Assembly: GCA_907163375.1 (NCBI GenBank) | Contig: CAJQUW010008041.1 | Location: 186,001 to 250,000, forward strand | Source: Prostheceraeus crozeri | Lineage: Eukaryota; Platyhelminthes; Polycladida; Euryleptidae | DNA: 64,000 nucleotides | Reading direction: 5' to 3' | Part shown: piece after piece, positions 57,801-61,739 of the stretch | Layout: each line of letters opens with the position of its first letter | Numbering within the stretch: position 1 is the stretch's first letter | Notes under the pieces: model-generated | What the model was told of the DNA's origin: nothing | What the model saw: the letters and a program-made list of their open reading frames with translations, nothing else | Database searches by the model: none | Translations under genes and position numbers: made by a program

Positions 57801-60240
57801 TTTAATTTTTTTTACCTTGACGCACTTTGCTACGTTGAATTATTATGTTTCTTATTCACATCACAGTGCGCACGGCCAGATAGAAGCCGTATTATAGGAC
57901 TAAGTTATTGACTAGGCTTACGTTAGCATTTCAAGCGATAAACTGCTCCCTGGTTGCCTCTGAATGTCAGGAGAGGTTTGATATGATGAGGATTTAAACT
58001 CAGGTCTCCTGGACGCAGAGCGACTTTCTACCATGCTCAAGACCTCTGCCTCGTTGTCAGAAATATTGAATTCATTCATTACTAAGACATCAATGGTATC
58101 TGTATCTTCATCTTGATACTTTTTACAGAGAAATGCTCAGTGATTCTTCTCATTCTCAATACAATGTTGAAATCTCTCTTAACTGTGCAGAAGTTGTGTT
58201 TGTCTACAGAGGATTATGCTAACAAATACTCAATCCAAAGAACTTTGTCTGTAAAACATCTGCTACCACCGACAGTTTATTATTCTTTTAAAATTTTTAT
58301 TGTTCTTGAAAAGTTTGATGCAATTTTATTCTCCATGAGTTGTAAAGGAGAAATCCTGCTGCTTGTGCTATTGTTGATTTCCTCACTGCGCGACTGAGCG
58401 GGTTGAAACTTAGCTTTGCGATCCTATGGAGCTGAGGTCGAGTGCTGCATTGACACAATGGATAGAGACTCTGTTTCACGATCCTATGGTGGTGAGGTCG
58501 AGTGCTGCAGTGACACAATGGATAGAGACTCTGTTTCACGATCCTATGGAGCTGAGGTCGAGTGCTGCAGTGACACAATGGGTAGAGACTCTGTTTCACG
58601 ATCCTATGGTGCTGAGGTCGAGCGCTGCATTGACACAATGGATAGAGGCTCTGCTTCACGTTCCTATGGTGGTGAGGTCGAGCGCTGCAGTGACACAATG
58701 GATAGAGACTCTGTTTCACGATCCTATGGAGATGAGGTCGAGTGCTGCATTGACACAATGGATAGAGACTCTGCTTTACGATCCTATGGTGGTGAGGTCG
58801 AGTGCTGCAGTGACACAATGGATAGAGACTCTGCTTTACGATCCTATGGTGGTGAGATCGAGTGCTGCATTGATACAATGGATAGATGCTCTGCTCCACG
58901 TTCCTATGGAGATGAGGTCGAGTGCTGCAGTGACATAATGGATAGAGACTCTGCTTTACGATCCTATGGAGCTGAGGTCGAGTGCTGCAGTGACACAATG
59001 GATAGAGGCTCTGTTTCACGATCCTGTGGTGCTGAGTCGAGTGCTGCAGTGAAACAATGGATGGAGACTCTGCTTTACGATCATATGGAGCTGATGTCGA
59101 GTGCTGCAGTGACAGAATGGATAGAGATTCTGCTTTACGATCCTGTGGTGCTGAGTCGAGTGCTGCAGTGAAACAATGGATGGAGACTCTGCTTTACGAT
59201 CATATGGAGCTGATGTCGAGTGCTGCAGTGACACAATGGATAGAGATTCTGCTTTACGATCCTATGGTGGTGAGATCGAGTGCTGCAGTGAAACAATGGA
59301 TGGAGACTCTGCTTTACGATCCTATGGTGGTGAGGTCGAGTGCTGCAGTGACACAATGGATGGAGACTCTGCTTCACGATCCTATGGTGCTGAGGTCGAG
59401 TGCTGCAGTGACACAATGGATGGAGACTCTGCTTCACGATCCTATGGTGGTGAGATCGAGTGCTGCATTGACACAATGGATAGAGACTATGCTTTACGAT
59501 CCTATGGAGATGAGGTCGAGCGCTGCAGTGACACAATGGATAGAGGCTCTGCTCCACGTTCCTATGGTGGTGAGGTCGAGCGCTGCAGTGACACAATGGA
59601 TAGAGACTCTGCTTTACGATCCTATGGTGGTTAGGTCGAGTGCTGCAGTGACACAATGGATAGAGACTCTGCTTTACTATCCTACGGTTGTGAAGTCGAG
59701 TTGTACCATGGCGCAGGGGGAAGAGGCTTTGCTTCATCATCCGTGACGGTGAATCAATAATGTTAACAAAATTTTAAAAAATGCTACTAAAATACATGAT
59801 AAATAATGAAACTTCATGTCATCCTATCGTGTCTCCGCTGTTTTTCCGACATAATTCGGCCTACAAGCATGCTCATTTCAGTTAAACTTAGCTACAGTGT
59901 TCATGTGACACTCAATGTTCATATGGAAAACTTGTCCATCACTGCAGGTTGAAAACGAAGCTATTCTGTGTATTCAGTACAACGCCAAACTCTATCTAGA
60001 ACGGAATCACTGTCCATGGATGCAGCTCTTTCGACAGGTGAAGCCATTGATAAATATCCGACGCACGGACGAATTATCAAATGAGATTCAGGTAAATGCA
60101 ACTATTTGGTTGATTTTTTTATCAAATTTAATATTTTTATTGAATTTTAGATGGAGTTGGAGAAATGGAGGGAACGCTGTCATCAACTGGAAGCAGAGAA
60201 TAGACAATACGCTCATGAACTGGACGTTCTTCAAGAGGAG
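3735..60240 (+). CDS. Class XVIII unconventional myosin (Myo18-like), 15 exons, 3'-incomplete (overview)
   Basis: The spliced exons listed below give 905 codons from the ATG at 3747 to the window's last exon. Domains in order: SH3-like barrel (about residues 4-51), motor head (about 60-785), IQ motif (808-820) and the start of the coiled-coil tail (from about 850). Class assignment rests on the GRSGSGKT P-loop (152-159) instead of GESGAGKT, a divergent switch I (NTNASRCAQ, 203-211), switch II DPPGFQN (435-441) in place of DIxGFE, and close exon-by-exon resemblance to vertebrate MYO18A. Class XVIII myosins bind actin and nucleotide but hydrolyse ATP little or not at all, and serve as tethers at Golgi, sarcomere or cortex. 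No N-terminal PDZ domain is seen, so the ATG at 3747 may represent a short (beta-like) isoform. The gene continues beyond the right edge. Confidence 0.93.
4362..4860. repeat. Palindromic foldback in intron 1 with two head-to-head hammerhead-like motifs
   Basis: Left arm about 4362-4537 and right arm about 4676-4860 are inverted copies (TTTATACCTCCAG opens the left arm, CTGGAGGTATAAA closes the right), with a spacer of about 140 bases. Each arm carries the same motif, TTGACAA + GGACG-AA-CGTCC stem + GAAACGTCGG, on the + strand at 4772-4800 and on the - strand at 4421-4450. The motif is of the Penelope-terminal-repeat type; two core positions depart from the hammerhead consensus. Confidence 0.75.
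5580..5836 (+). CDS. Myo18 exon 2 (start of motor head)
   Basis: Acceptor TGATTGCAG; begins ANPQHQDFIDDLTSLTYINE and includes RRRYGANNIHTYCGPSLLL, the conserved myosin N-terminal motor segment. PHIFSVAQKAY follows just before the P-loop exon. Donor GTGAGT after two bases of a codon (phase 2). Confidence 0.95.
6150..6848. repeat. Possible MITE with inverted ends, intron 2
   Basis: CGGCAATGATGTCATTTTAT near 6153 recurs inverted near 6820-6842 (AAAATGATGTCGTTTTATCA then TTGCC). The roughly 690 bases between have no coding potential. Target duplication not resolved. Confidence 0.4.
6849..8214. other. Intron 2, unremarkable part
   Basis: AT-rich intron sequence; I see no gene, RNA or transposon end in it. 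Confidence 0.5.
8215..8805 (+). repeat. Dispersed repeat R2, copy 1
   Basis: Shares most of its length with 44690-45215 in the same orientation (e.g. GAAGTCTTCATGAAA, CAAGGCTGTCATGACAC-like core, CATTCCTTCTGCATTACAAT, GGATTTAATAAATNCGGAG). No long frame and no inverted ends, so perhaps the non-coding tail of a retroelement. Family not recognised. Confidence 0.7.
8808..8998 (-). mobile_element. tRNA-derived SINE, - strand
   Basis: On the minus strand the head reads CCGTGGCTCCGTGGTCAAGG (A box TGGCTCCGTGG), then AGATCGAGCCCC (B box). A body follows that ends CAGTGGGGAGTAATGACGTC. The same body end, GGGGAGTAGCGACGTTAAAA, is seen in the SINE at 16.4 kb, so the two belong to one family. Confidence 0.8.
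9050..9275 (+). mobile_element. Penelope-like GIY-YIG endonuclease relic
   Basis: Short decayed reading frame stretches on the + strand resemble the C-terminal endonuclease of Penelope-like elements: a CIGET-type motif near 9090, then LQKRINEHTNG and SEMSKHVH. The piece is old and broken. A tail with a hammerhead-like motif follows at 9862-9888. Confidence 0.55.
9861..9890 (+). ncRNA. hammerhead-like motif in Penelope-like tail
   Basis: CAGACGATGATCACGTCGAC followed by TGAAACATG. The CAGACGA box differs from CUGANGA by one base; a GAT/GTC-type short stem and GAAAC follow. It lies about 600 bases after the endonuclease relic, the same arrangement as in the element at 29.4-30.4 kb. Confidence 0.35.
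10347..10580. repeat. Foldback in intron 2, 180 bases before exon 3
   Basis: GAAGAGAAAACAACGCTAAT and following bases to 10381 recur inverted at 10543-10577 (ATCGGGATGGTAAAATTTGC to CTCTTC). The spacer is about 160 bases. Inside the right half is CTGAAGAGAGGCCGCGAAAT (10519-10538), another CUGANGA...GAAA arrangement with a very small stem. Confidence 0.75.
10763..11140 (+). CDS. Myo18 exon 3 (P-loop and switch I)
   Basis: Acceptor CGTCTGCAG; the single first base completes an Asn codon with exon 2. It carries the P-loop GRSGSGKT and the switch I region NTNASRCAQLTILDFN, then FHVFYHMLAGL. The usual P-loop Glu is Arg, and the usual switch I SSRFGK reads ASRCAQ; both are class XVIII traits. Donor GTGAGT, phase 2. 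Confidence 0.95.
12430..12490 (+). CDS. Myo18 exon 4 (61-nt motor exon)
   Basis: Acceptor CATATTTTTAG, donor GTAAGT. After completing an Arg codon it encodes SELQIDTMDEPNLFMTPLQR, matching [20 protein letters not shown] of MYO18A in position and length. Ends phase 0. Confidence 0.88.
12677..12863. repeat. Long near-perfect hairpin flanked by a 15-bp direct repeat
   Basis: Arms of about 58 bases (12687-12744 and 12763-12820) are nearly identical inverted copies, around a loop of about 18 bases. GAGACAACATTTATG occurs at 12677-12691 and again at 12849-12863, like a target-site duplication of an insertion. No coding content. Confidence 0.85.
12864..14300. other. Intron 4, unremarkable part
   Basis: AT-rich intron; nothing recognised. 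Short frames here have no exon-like borders or known motifs. Confidence 0.5.
14322..14612 (+). repeat. 60-bp minisatellite, about 4.7 copies
   Basis: Unit reads GTGGGTAGAAGCTCTGCTTC + ACGATCCTGTGGTGCTGAGG + TCGAGTGCTGTCATGACACA. The unit aligns without gaps to the tRNA-like head of the local SINE family, with an A box (TGACACAGTGG) and a B box (AGGTCGAGTGC). Related to the larger array at 58.4-59.7 kb. Open frames on both strands arise only because the unit length is a multiple of three. Confidence 0.92.
14613..16377. other. Intron 4, between minisatellite and SINE
   Basis: Nothing firmly recognised. A 103-codon frame at 15279-15590 has no domain, no splice-site borders and no resemblance to a family, and is not annotated. 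Confidence 0.45.
16378..16580 (-). mobile_element. tRNA-derived SINE with target duplication
   Basis: Minus-strand head TGGCACAGTGGTTAAGTGCT (A box TGGCACAGTGG) and B box AGGTCGAGCACC. The body ends GGGGAGTAGCGACGTTAAAA and a T-rich tail. GATCAAGA occurs at 16378-16385 and 16573-16580 as a target-site duplication. This copy is the clearest member of the family also present at 8.8 kb, and its head is the best match to the 60-bp minisatellites. Confidence 0.88.
17080..17620. repeat. GC-richer block, probably repeat-derived
   Basis: Sharply higher GC than the surroundings. Contains CCCCTGCGTATCGTAAGAGG and CGACTCAAAGGGGAC, words I associate with high-copy invertebrate repeats. No intact frame, domain or terminal repeat could be defined, so the family is unknown. 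Confidence 0.35.
17637..17835. repeat. Nested stem-loop foldback, intron 4
   Basis: Arm AGTCGATAATTTCTTAAATT...GTCAGACGG (about 17655-17694) recurs inverted at 17749-17783. Inside is a smaller hairpin GGTCGATGG/CCATCGACC at 17693-17722. An outer pair, ATCATCAAAAGTAAG and CTTACTTTCGATGAT, extends it. Confidence 0.75.
17836..20116. other. Intron 4, last part
   Basis: AT-rich intron up to the exon 5 acceptor. Nothing recognised. Confidence 0.5.
20117..20523 (+). CDS. Myo18 exon 5 (upper motor domain)
   Basis: Acceptor CTCTCTTGCAG, phase 0; begins PEDKERAAKAWRHIMLAADL and includes MLAAIYHLGVAGA, the conserved helix that in MYO18A reads LILAAIYHLGAAGA. Ends MIAYFINR before switch II. Donor GTGAGA, phase 2. 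A transposon-like element starts about 45 bases downstream of this donor. Confidence 0.95.
20566..21278. mobile_element. Short non-autonomous element with inverted ends next to exon 5
   Basis: Left end TTATACGGCACCCCTGCGCC at 20569-20588 and right end GGCGCAGGGGTCTAATAC at 21253-21270 are inverted copies of about 20 bases. CGCC-rich words recur inside both ends. No transposase. Superfamily not assignable without the target duplication. Confidence 0.55.
21583..22095. mobile_element. Internally deleted hAT element, relative of the 33-kb copy
   Basis: Begins TAGGGCAATTTTTATGACA and carries repeated GTCATATTTGGTTATATTTA words near its right side. Between them is a remnant of the transposase C-terminal coding part (GATGCTATGCAAAGACAGA, matching GATGCTTCGCAAAGACAGA in the 33-kb copy). 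The right terminus is eroded. Confidence 0.7.
22669..22861 (+). CDS. Myo18 exon 6 (switch II)
   Basis: Acceptor GATTTTCTAG. Contains ISILDPPGFQNTASCGRN and FEDFCYNYGQERLHQLN. Switch II is DPPGFQN: the Glu that supports water activation in active myosins is Gln here, as in vertebrate class XVIII (DTPGFQN). Donor GTCAGT, phase 0. Confidence 0.95.
22862..23764. other. Intron 6, first part
   Basis: No feature recognised after the exon 6 donor. Confidence 0.45.
23765..24142. repeat. Imperfect long palindrome, intron 6
   Basis: Arms of about 170 bases: TTTTTGAAAGAAATAAG.. and CATTGAGCATTCTC and GTGGAAACTAAGCTAAAGG on the left recur inverted on the right as CCTTTAGCATAC..GTTTCCAC, GAGAATGCTCAATAG and CTTTCAAAAATT. 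Arms have diverged, so the insertion is old. Confidence 0.75.
24143..26009. other. Intron 6, middle part
   Basis: AT-rich; no recognisable gene, repeat end or RNA. Confidence 0.45.
26015..26145 (-). mobile_element. tRNA-derived SINE, - strand
   Basis: Minus-strand head GTGGCCGTGTGATAGAGTG then TTTCACTCTGCATCCC and AGATTCATTCC (B-box-like). Resembles the SINE at 1.5 kb rather than those at 8.8 and 16.4 kb. Confidence 0.6.
26146..28104. other. Intron 6, last part
   Basis: AT-rich intron. AATTGATT/AATTAATTG words near 27.2 and 27.85 kb suggest a worn transposon but no ends could be fixed. Confidence 0.4.
28105..28194 (+). CDS. Myo18 exon 7
   Basis: Acceptor CTCATTTCAG, donor GTAAGC, phase 0 on both sides, 30 codons. 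Begins ENIDVGNVNINTVSPSE and ends CSQGPP, parallel to the DNIELAFDDLEP segment of MYO18A. The following intron is only 53 nt. Confidence 0.88.
28248..28389 (+). CDS. Myo18 exon 8
   Basis: Acceptor TCATTTCCAG. Encodes SNVDRKDIGSKGLLWLVDEE and FVKRIYQLYHQHRHQVREK, matching the GLLWLLEEE...LFSYYG region of MYO18A. Donor GTGAGT at 28390 (phase 1). A second possible donor, GTGAGA at 28381, has the same phase and would drop three residues. Confidence 0.9.
28500..29112. repeat. Large foldback, about 610 bp, start of intron 8
   Basis: Arms of about 230 bases. The left includes GACTTTCACAGAATGATG, AGTTCTAGTGAGTTC, GATCAAAGAAAAACAC and TTTTTGGCATAGAATATCTT; inverted equivalents run from 28880 to 29105. 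The spacer (about 28740-28880) is not repeated. Arms have many differences. Confidence 0.8.
29400..30385 (-). mobile_element. Penelope-like element, 5'-truncated, with GIY-YIG endonuclease
   Basis: On the minus strand: FSVFRKNTHTDRYLHRESSH (the stretch following the RT in Penelope-like proteins), then LVKKRPEPAKILGSVYKIPC, then the GIY-YIG core WMYVGETQRPLEER, then HRVAVSEMEIVDKEPGWSRR and KESLWSHRLQ. The RT is absent. The element is broken in at least one place. Beyond the coding end, toward 29400, lies a tail with a CCTGACGATGA motif (29441-29480). Confidence 0.85.
29441..29480 (-). ncRNA. hammerhead-like motif in Penelope-like tail
   Basis: Minus strand reads CCTGACGATGATTGTGTAGA then ACGGTCGAGAGATCTCGACA. 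CTGACGA matches CUGANGA exactly; the GAAA box is degenerate (GAGA). Its place after the GIY-YIG coding end matches the motif at 9861. Confidence 0.35.
30840..31128 (+). pseudogene. Decayed helical coding remnant, family unknown
   Basis: KAVIEAARKEIDHLRKDEGK (from about 30853) and, in another frame, QEMLKAATKSLQNIEKQEKL-LREEIEKELI ending ATLPKFQRS and a stop (about 30970-31125) read as one charged, coiled-coil-like C-terminus broken by a frameshift. A CTCAG acceptor-like site precedes it and AATAAA follows at 31373. It could be an old retrocopy or a transposon accessory protein. Confidence 0.35.
31878..32359. mobile_element. 474-bp foldback MITE with TTAA target sites
   Basis: Between TTAA (31878-31881) and TTAA (32356-32359) lies an almost full-length palindrome, starting AGGATTCCCATTGG and ending CCAATGGGAATCCT. 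Arms are about 215 bases. TTAA is the target of piggyBac transposases, so this is probably a non-autonomous piggyBac-mobilised element. Confidence 0.85.
33189..34608 (+). mobile_element. hAT transposon with 8-bp target duplication
   Basis: Element 33197-34600 (1404 bp) has inverted ends TAGGGCAATTTTTTTATGA / TCATAAAAAAATTGCCCTA. It is flanked by CTTATAAC at 33189-33196 and 34601-34608, the 8-bp duplication expected of hAT. GTCATATTT-type subterminal repeats fill both ends. Confidence 0.95.
33349..34348 (+). pseudogene. hAT transposase remnant (RNase H-like core and hATC)
   Basis: Starts mid-protein (KNVFMVIDESEIAKCKYVNI), lacking the BED zinc finger. It continues FVLLLSDAASYMTAS, FHVTCTSHLLHNCAERVRAH and, after a frame change near 33830, VTRWGTWLNAAFYYSDN. 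A second change near 33920 leads to MKIKRDYENLPKLIQKFEAS and CQPTSAS. A third, near 34240, leads to ERSFSMLNKMLRKDRPFLPS, the hATC dimerisation box. At least three frameshifts, so inactive. The sequence type is that of the hAT family that gave rise to vertebrate CGGBP1-like proteins. Confidence 0.9.
35623..36549 (+). CDS. Intronless 308-codon membrane-protein gene, unknown family
   Basis: Uninterrupted frame from ATG (context CACAAGATGA) to TGA, the longest non-repetitive frame in the window. The first 200 residues are mostly helical and charged (e.g. HHLEEIKYQYRKILKNISDV, VEKNLNLLLKLLAAQQLVRE). Two strong hydrophobic segments follow at about 204-224 (LLQVLCLIFLTVLLISILIS) and 248-269 (LRTFVLFFLLAPFILFFYLY), then a short tail. 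No signal peptide and no motif I know. TATA-like GTTTATAAAG lies at 35589-35598. It sits wholly inside Myo18 intron 8, same strand, just after the TTAA nest. Could be a retrocopy or an orphan gene. Alternatively it may be an unspliced exon of something larger, since TTTCAG at 35486-35491 could be an acceptor. Confidence 0.65.
   Translation: MKVFRCYSMELRRIIEKYSSSCLSFGNESDLKTNDPKCYHHLEEIKYQYRKILKNISDVDDTLRSNHVGNFSIRNILIAVEKNLNLLLKLLAAQQLVRELFDLPVDVDIRKLALKVNDCVVNGCITLGELSNRLKQINQCLSVWNEFFEHPKKINTKALFISAVDSLFAIEAINSQFENELNGIDIKLAKFGKHWSCKFTLFKLLQVLCLIFLTVLLISILISIQNCGLFFFGTIPIKPEEVTALNFLRTFVLFFLLAPFILFFYLYLLSKITSVKILAMVLIDNYIDTCEILNKKFIRVEYYTMRRA
37314..37555. repeat. Dispersed repeat R1, copy 1
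   Basis: Matches 44310-44545 in the same orientation over about 235 bases: AATGATCGGAGGGCCCAACA, GATCTGAATTCTTCGAATCT, CCGCAAGCGACGCACGACT. No ends or coding capacity recognised. Confidence 0.75.
37701..37860. repeat. Solo end of the TAGGGC hAT family
   Basis: TAGGGCGAGTTCTTATGGAA and GTCATATTTCTG echo the left end of the hAT elements at 21.6 and 33.2 kb. The right end is missing. Confidence 0.4.
38508..38888 (-). mobile_element. Foldback insertion with 16-bp target duplication and hammerhead-like core
   Basis: CTAAAGTATTAGTCTG at 38508-38523 and 38873-38888 flank the insert. Inside, inverted arms of about 45 bases (38525-38570 and 38767-38812, sharing GGATATGATGTTTGCG and GTCGTAATTAAATCTCG) surround a hammerhead-like motif on the minus strand. 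Target length points to retroposition by a LINE- or Penelope-type enzyme. Confidence 0.85.
38591..38637 (-). ncRNA. hammerhead-ribozyme-like motif, best in the window
   Basis: Minus strand: TTGATGA, then AGGATAAGAG pairing over nine bases with CTCTTATCC across an 11-base loop, then GAAACCGGTA. The only departure from CUGANGA...GAAA is C to U at the first core base. Stem III would start CCGG. Penelope-like terminal repeats are known to carry minimal type I hammerheads of this shape. Confidence 0.5.
39202..39361 (+). CDS. Myo18 exon 9 (relay/SH1-side segment)
   Basis: Acceptor TGCTTTTCAG, completing a Ser codon with exon 8. Encodes FILNHSLGTQPIQYNPVGWL and IIMLNTTKK, matching [20 protein letters not shown] of MYO18A. 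This is the exon after the 10.8-kb intron. Donor GTAAGA, phase 2. Confidence 0.93.
39584..39620 (-). ncRNA. hammerhead-like motif, minus strand
   Basis: Minus strand CCTGATCAAGCCTGTGCGAC followed by GAAACGTCGTATGC. CTGATCA differs from CUGANGA at one base; stem II is poor. The surrounding bases resemble a Penelope-type tail. Confidence 0.35.
40400..40424 (-). ncRNA. partial hammerhead-like motif, minus strand
   Basis: Minus strand TTGACTTCCACTCGAAACCG-GTCGAA. It shares GAAACCGGT.GAATTA with the motif at 38591 but has lost stem II. Confidence 0.25.
41366..41408. repeat. Degenerate (GT)n microsatellite
   Basis: TGTGTGTGTTTGTGTGCGCG continuing CGTGCGTGTGTTGG, purine-pyrimidine alternation that could favour Z-DNA. 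Confidence 0.8.
42608..42785. repeat. Weak foldback in intron 9
   Basis: GTTCTTTTCCCG and GTTGAAAATCAATT near 42608-42650 recur inverted as AATTGATTTTCACCAGC and CCGGAAAAAGAAC near 42738-42778. Confidence 0.5.
43105..43252 (+). CDS. Myo18 exon 10 (loop 2 region)
   Basis: Acceptor TCACATTTCAG, phase in agreement with exon 9. Contains KSVSTQIKLQM, matching KKKSLCIQIKLQV of MYO18A. The preceding insert corresponds to loop 2 and is shorter than in vertebrates. Donor GTAAAG is weak but in phase 0. Confidence 0.85.
43683..43979 (+). CDS. Myo18 exon 11 (converter side)
   Basis: Acceptor CGTTTTTCCAG. Encodes DFLVDSLRRSGNVYFIYSLV and LLRQQLRGFQVLQAVQNYKQ, then GYPEELSFHDFRHQF, matching [35 protein letters not shown] in MYO18A. 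Donor GTGAGT, phase 0. Confidence 0.95.
44310..44550. repeat. Dispersed repeat R1, copy 2
   Basis: Same sequence as 37314-37555 with scattered substitutions; lies in intron 11 about 140 bases before the R2 copy. Confidence 0.75.
44690..45215 (+). repeat. Dispersed repeat R2, copy 2
   Basis: Collinear with 8215-8805. It lacks about 60 bases near CATTTGGTAACAAT, where copy 1 has extra sequence. Both copies end ..GGAGTTACCACTCTA. Confidence 0.7.
45531..45596 (+). CDS. Myo18 exon 12 (22 codons)
   Basis: Acceptor GCAATTTCAG, donor GTAATC, phase 0 both sides. Encodes EIEKMMEVLDIDPAEYRIGL-SQ, aligning with VEELLESLDLEKSSCCLGLS of MYO18A, directly before the converter VFF motif. Confidence 0.88.
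45945..46562. repeat. 46-bp minisatellite, about 13 copies, intron 12
   Basis: Unit GCATTGAATGTGCGGCTGTA + GAGATATCTATGACTTCACT + ATTTGA. Units start at 45991, 46037, 46083, 46129 and so on. At first two variants alternate (GTAGAGATATCTATGACTTC and GCAGAGATGTCTATGGTTTT), so the early part is a 92-bp dimeric repeat. Confidence 0.92.
46620..46905 (+). promoter_or_regulatory. Candidate internal promoter and 5' UTR in Myo18 intron 12
   Basis: GC-richer than its flanks, without TATA box. Has a small inverted pair, GAAATATCACGCG / GATATTTCGC. An in-frame stop at 46837 precedes the downstream ATG. Evidence for transcription start is indirect. Confidence 0.35.
46906..47217 (+). CDS. Candidate alternative first exon of Myo18 (104 codons)
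   Basis: ATG at 46906 in a strong start context (GCCGACATGG), with an in-frame stop upstream at 46837. The frame begins MEENESRHDREEFERLSPST, is Ser/Thr/Arg-rich, and ends HRSEMK before the donor-like GTACGT at 47218. It ends phase 0 and exon 13 begins phase 0, so it could join to VFLRSGLLNELNG and make a motor-less isoform with IQ and rod. The base composition is unlike the intron around it. No domain recognised. If not spliced, the frame stops at 47235 as a 109-residue peptide. It could also be the first exon of an unrelated nested gene. Confidence 0.45.
47236..51200. other. Intron 12, middle part
   Basis: A degenerate tandem run, TTCGACAGCAGGT..GGGTTCT, lies at 47705-47830. Otherwise AT-rich and without recognisable genes; frames near 48.0-48.5 kb show no exon-like features. 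Confidence 0.45.
51201..52093 (-). mobile_element. hAT-superfamily relic with TTCGAA-rich ends
   Basis: Inverted ends TAGAGTTGGGTATTCGAA and, inverted, TAGGACTGGGTTCGAATA, with dense ATTCGAATA repeats at both sides. On the minus strand at about 51545-51665 the hATC box reads LGVPATSVAC, then FSTAGLIVEPNRACLSPEMV and RKLHFLNKN, interrupted by a stop after VAC. Largely deleted, non-autonomous. Confidence 0.85.
53690..54420 (+). mobile_element. Reverse-transcriptase relic, same family as at 2.3-3.2 kb
   Basis: IYPVDLIASRSGDNNKCVNY-LDVK then EVYHKVDEFSFPVVLYTFPE parallel LIYPDSLEASRSGHDGKCVE-YLDV and YHKVDDFNFLVTLLTFPDN of the minus-strand copy. Truncated on the left and broken; the downstream bases to about 54.42 kb may be its tail. 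Confidence 0.7.
54421..56954. other. Intron 12, last part
   Basis: No gene or repeat recognised up to the exon 13 acceptor. Confidence 0.45.
56955..57083 (+). CDS. Myo18 exon 13 (converter end and IQ motif)
   Basis: Acceptor CTTTTGCAG, donor GTAAGC, 43 codons, phase 0 both sides. Begins VFLRSGLLNELNG (VFFRAGTLARLEE in MYO18A). Contains one good IQ motif, IQFQARCRGYIVR, which should bind a calmodulin-type light chain. Confidence 0.92.
57945..58062 (-). mobile_element. tRNA-like SINE fragment, - strand
   Basis: Minus strand GGCAGAGGTCTTGAGCATGG then CGCTCTGCGTCCAGGAGACC and a B-box-like GAGTTTAAATCC. Length and spacing fit a tRNA-derived head. No body seen. Confidence 0.5.
58400..59750 (+). 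repeat. 60-bp minisatellite, about 22 copies, tRNA-head-like
   Basis: Unit CAGTGACACAATGGATAGAG + ACTCTGCTTTACGATCCTAT + GGTGGTGAGGTCGAGTGCTG. Each unit keeps an A-box-like TGACACAATGG and a B-box-like GAGGTCGAGTGC. The third quarter varies (GGAGCT, GGTGGT, GGAGAT, GGTGCT). A one-base loss near 59034 shifts the later units; end units are eroded. Lies in intron 13. Long open frames on both strands are a by-product of the 60-base period. Confidence 0.95.
59948..60091 (+). CDS. Myo18 exon 14 (neck to rod)
   Basis: Acceptor CATCACTGCAG, donor GTAAAT. Encodes a weak second IQ-like CIQYNAKLYLERN, then WMQLFRQVKPLINIRRTDEL, the invariant lever-to-rod junction ([20 protein letters not shown] in MYO18A). 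Confidence 0.93.
60151..60240 (+). CDS. Myo18 exon 15 (first coiled-coil exon)
   Basis: Follows a 59-nt intron (acceptor TTGAATTTTAG). 30 codons beginning MELEKWRERCHQLEAENRQY, with heptad pattern and high Glu/Lys/Gln content. Donor GTAATT, phase 0. No further rod exon could be recognised in the remaining 3.7 kb, so the next one lies beyond the window. Confidence 0.85.
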
Positions 60241-61739
60241 GTAATTCATTCTGATCAATATGTTCCAGAGTAAGCAATTGTCTTCAAGCGGGGAACTGGA
60301 CATAGACTTCGAGCGATCACAAACGGATCATGAGCTCCTTTAAACTCTGATATTTAGGAGTCCATAGACAGATGTAGATCAAGATGTCAAAATGTGCCTT
60401 CTAAAGTAATGGTACCCCTGGACTGTCAACCAAAACGTCAGGTGTACATCAGAGGGCTAATCTCTTTTTCATTATGTTATTAAACAAATATTTTTTTTTA
60501 GTTGACAAGTGCATAATAAGTAAAATATATATTTTGGGGATTAATGGCAAATGCTCTTTATCAAGAATATACTTCCTCACTTGAGCTGTGTGTTCGATAG
60601 ATGCTCGAGGTTAGATGTAATAACTCAGGCCCGTGCATTCTAAATACTTTTAAGTGTTTTAATTTTGAGATTGCCTTTTTGAAATTTTAATTTATATATT
60701 TTATTTCTTGAGCCAGATGTTTAGCCATACAATTCTCACAATATTTAAATTTGGCGGTAATAGGCTCAGAAAAATTACGCGATGCAGGCCAAATGTACAA
60801 GTGAAATCGAAAGATATGTAAAATGTTATTTTCCTGAGATTTTGTATTGCACATGAATTGCATGTGCATGTCAGTCATTTAATTTGTCACAAAGGGATTG
60901 TCTATAAATCCCGATCGTACCATTAACATAAAATAGTGGTTTCAAAAGAATAGAAGAAAACTTTAGAACGATTAAATCCAACTTTATGTAGCAATTCTGT
61001 AACTTTCATTCAGTGGAGACTTTTATCATGCTAGAGATCACAGTGAACTGGACACATCAATATCTTTGTCATTTCATGAAATCTATCTGATTATGAAGCA
61101 GTGTCGTTCTTGCAATTTAATTGTCTGAATGAATTCTATCACAGTATATTCGACTCTTTCGCAGTTTATTTAATATATCATTTGTAAAACCTCATGCCCA
61201 TTGTTTGAATAATTTTGCATGTTGTATAGGTAGGAGACTTAAGCAAGAAGTTCTGTTGGTCATTCATGTAGAAATAAGCTGTTGCACTGCTGGAATACAG
61301 AAAGAAATCTCTTTCTCATTCACTCGATGCACACAGGTTGTGCGTGGAATATTGTGTCTTCTGTACTCTTGGATTCAAGATACAAAGAGGGCTAATAATG
61401 TCATAAGTTCAGATTAAAAACTTTTGGGATATTCTATATCTTCACAAAAAACAACCATACCTTTTCAACTGGAATCAGCTAGCTATTTTTATCTATTCTC
61501 CTAATTTTAGCCTGTATGCTTTAAAGAACATTTCGCACGAGTCGCATATTTTGATATTGAAAACATGCCAGTGTCAGTCATATAATGATTGGCTTCAATT
61601 AAATGGATACCGCAGTTCACCATTTTACGAGAAGCGACCAAAACCGTTGATGTCTGCTGAAAGCATACCGTATTCCTTAAAATAGCTTAATGTTCTGTTA
61701 AATGAAAAGTAAACATCAAAGTTGCGAGCTCAGAACACC

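Noticed and set aside
58400-59750. Long open frames (up to about 250 codons) on both strands
   Set aside because: They follow from a 60-base repeat without stops; several frames are open at once and no start or splice evidence exists.
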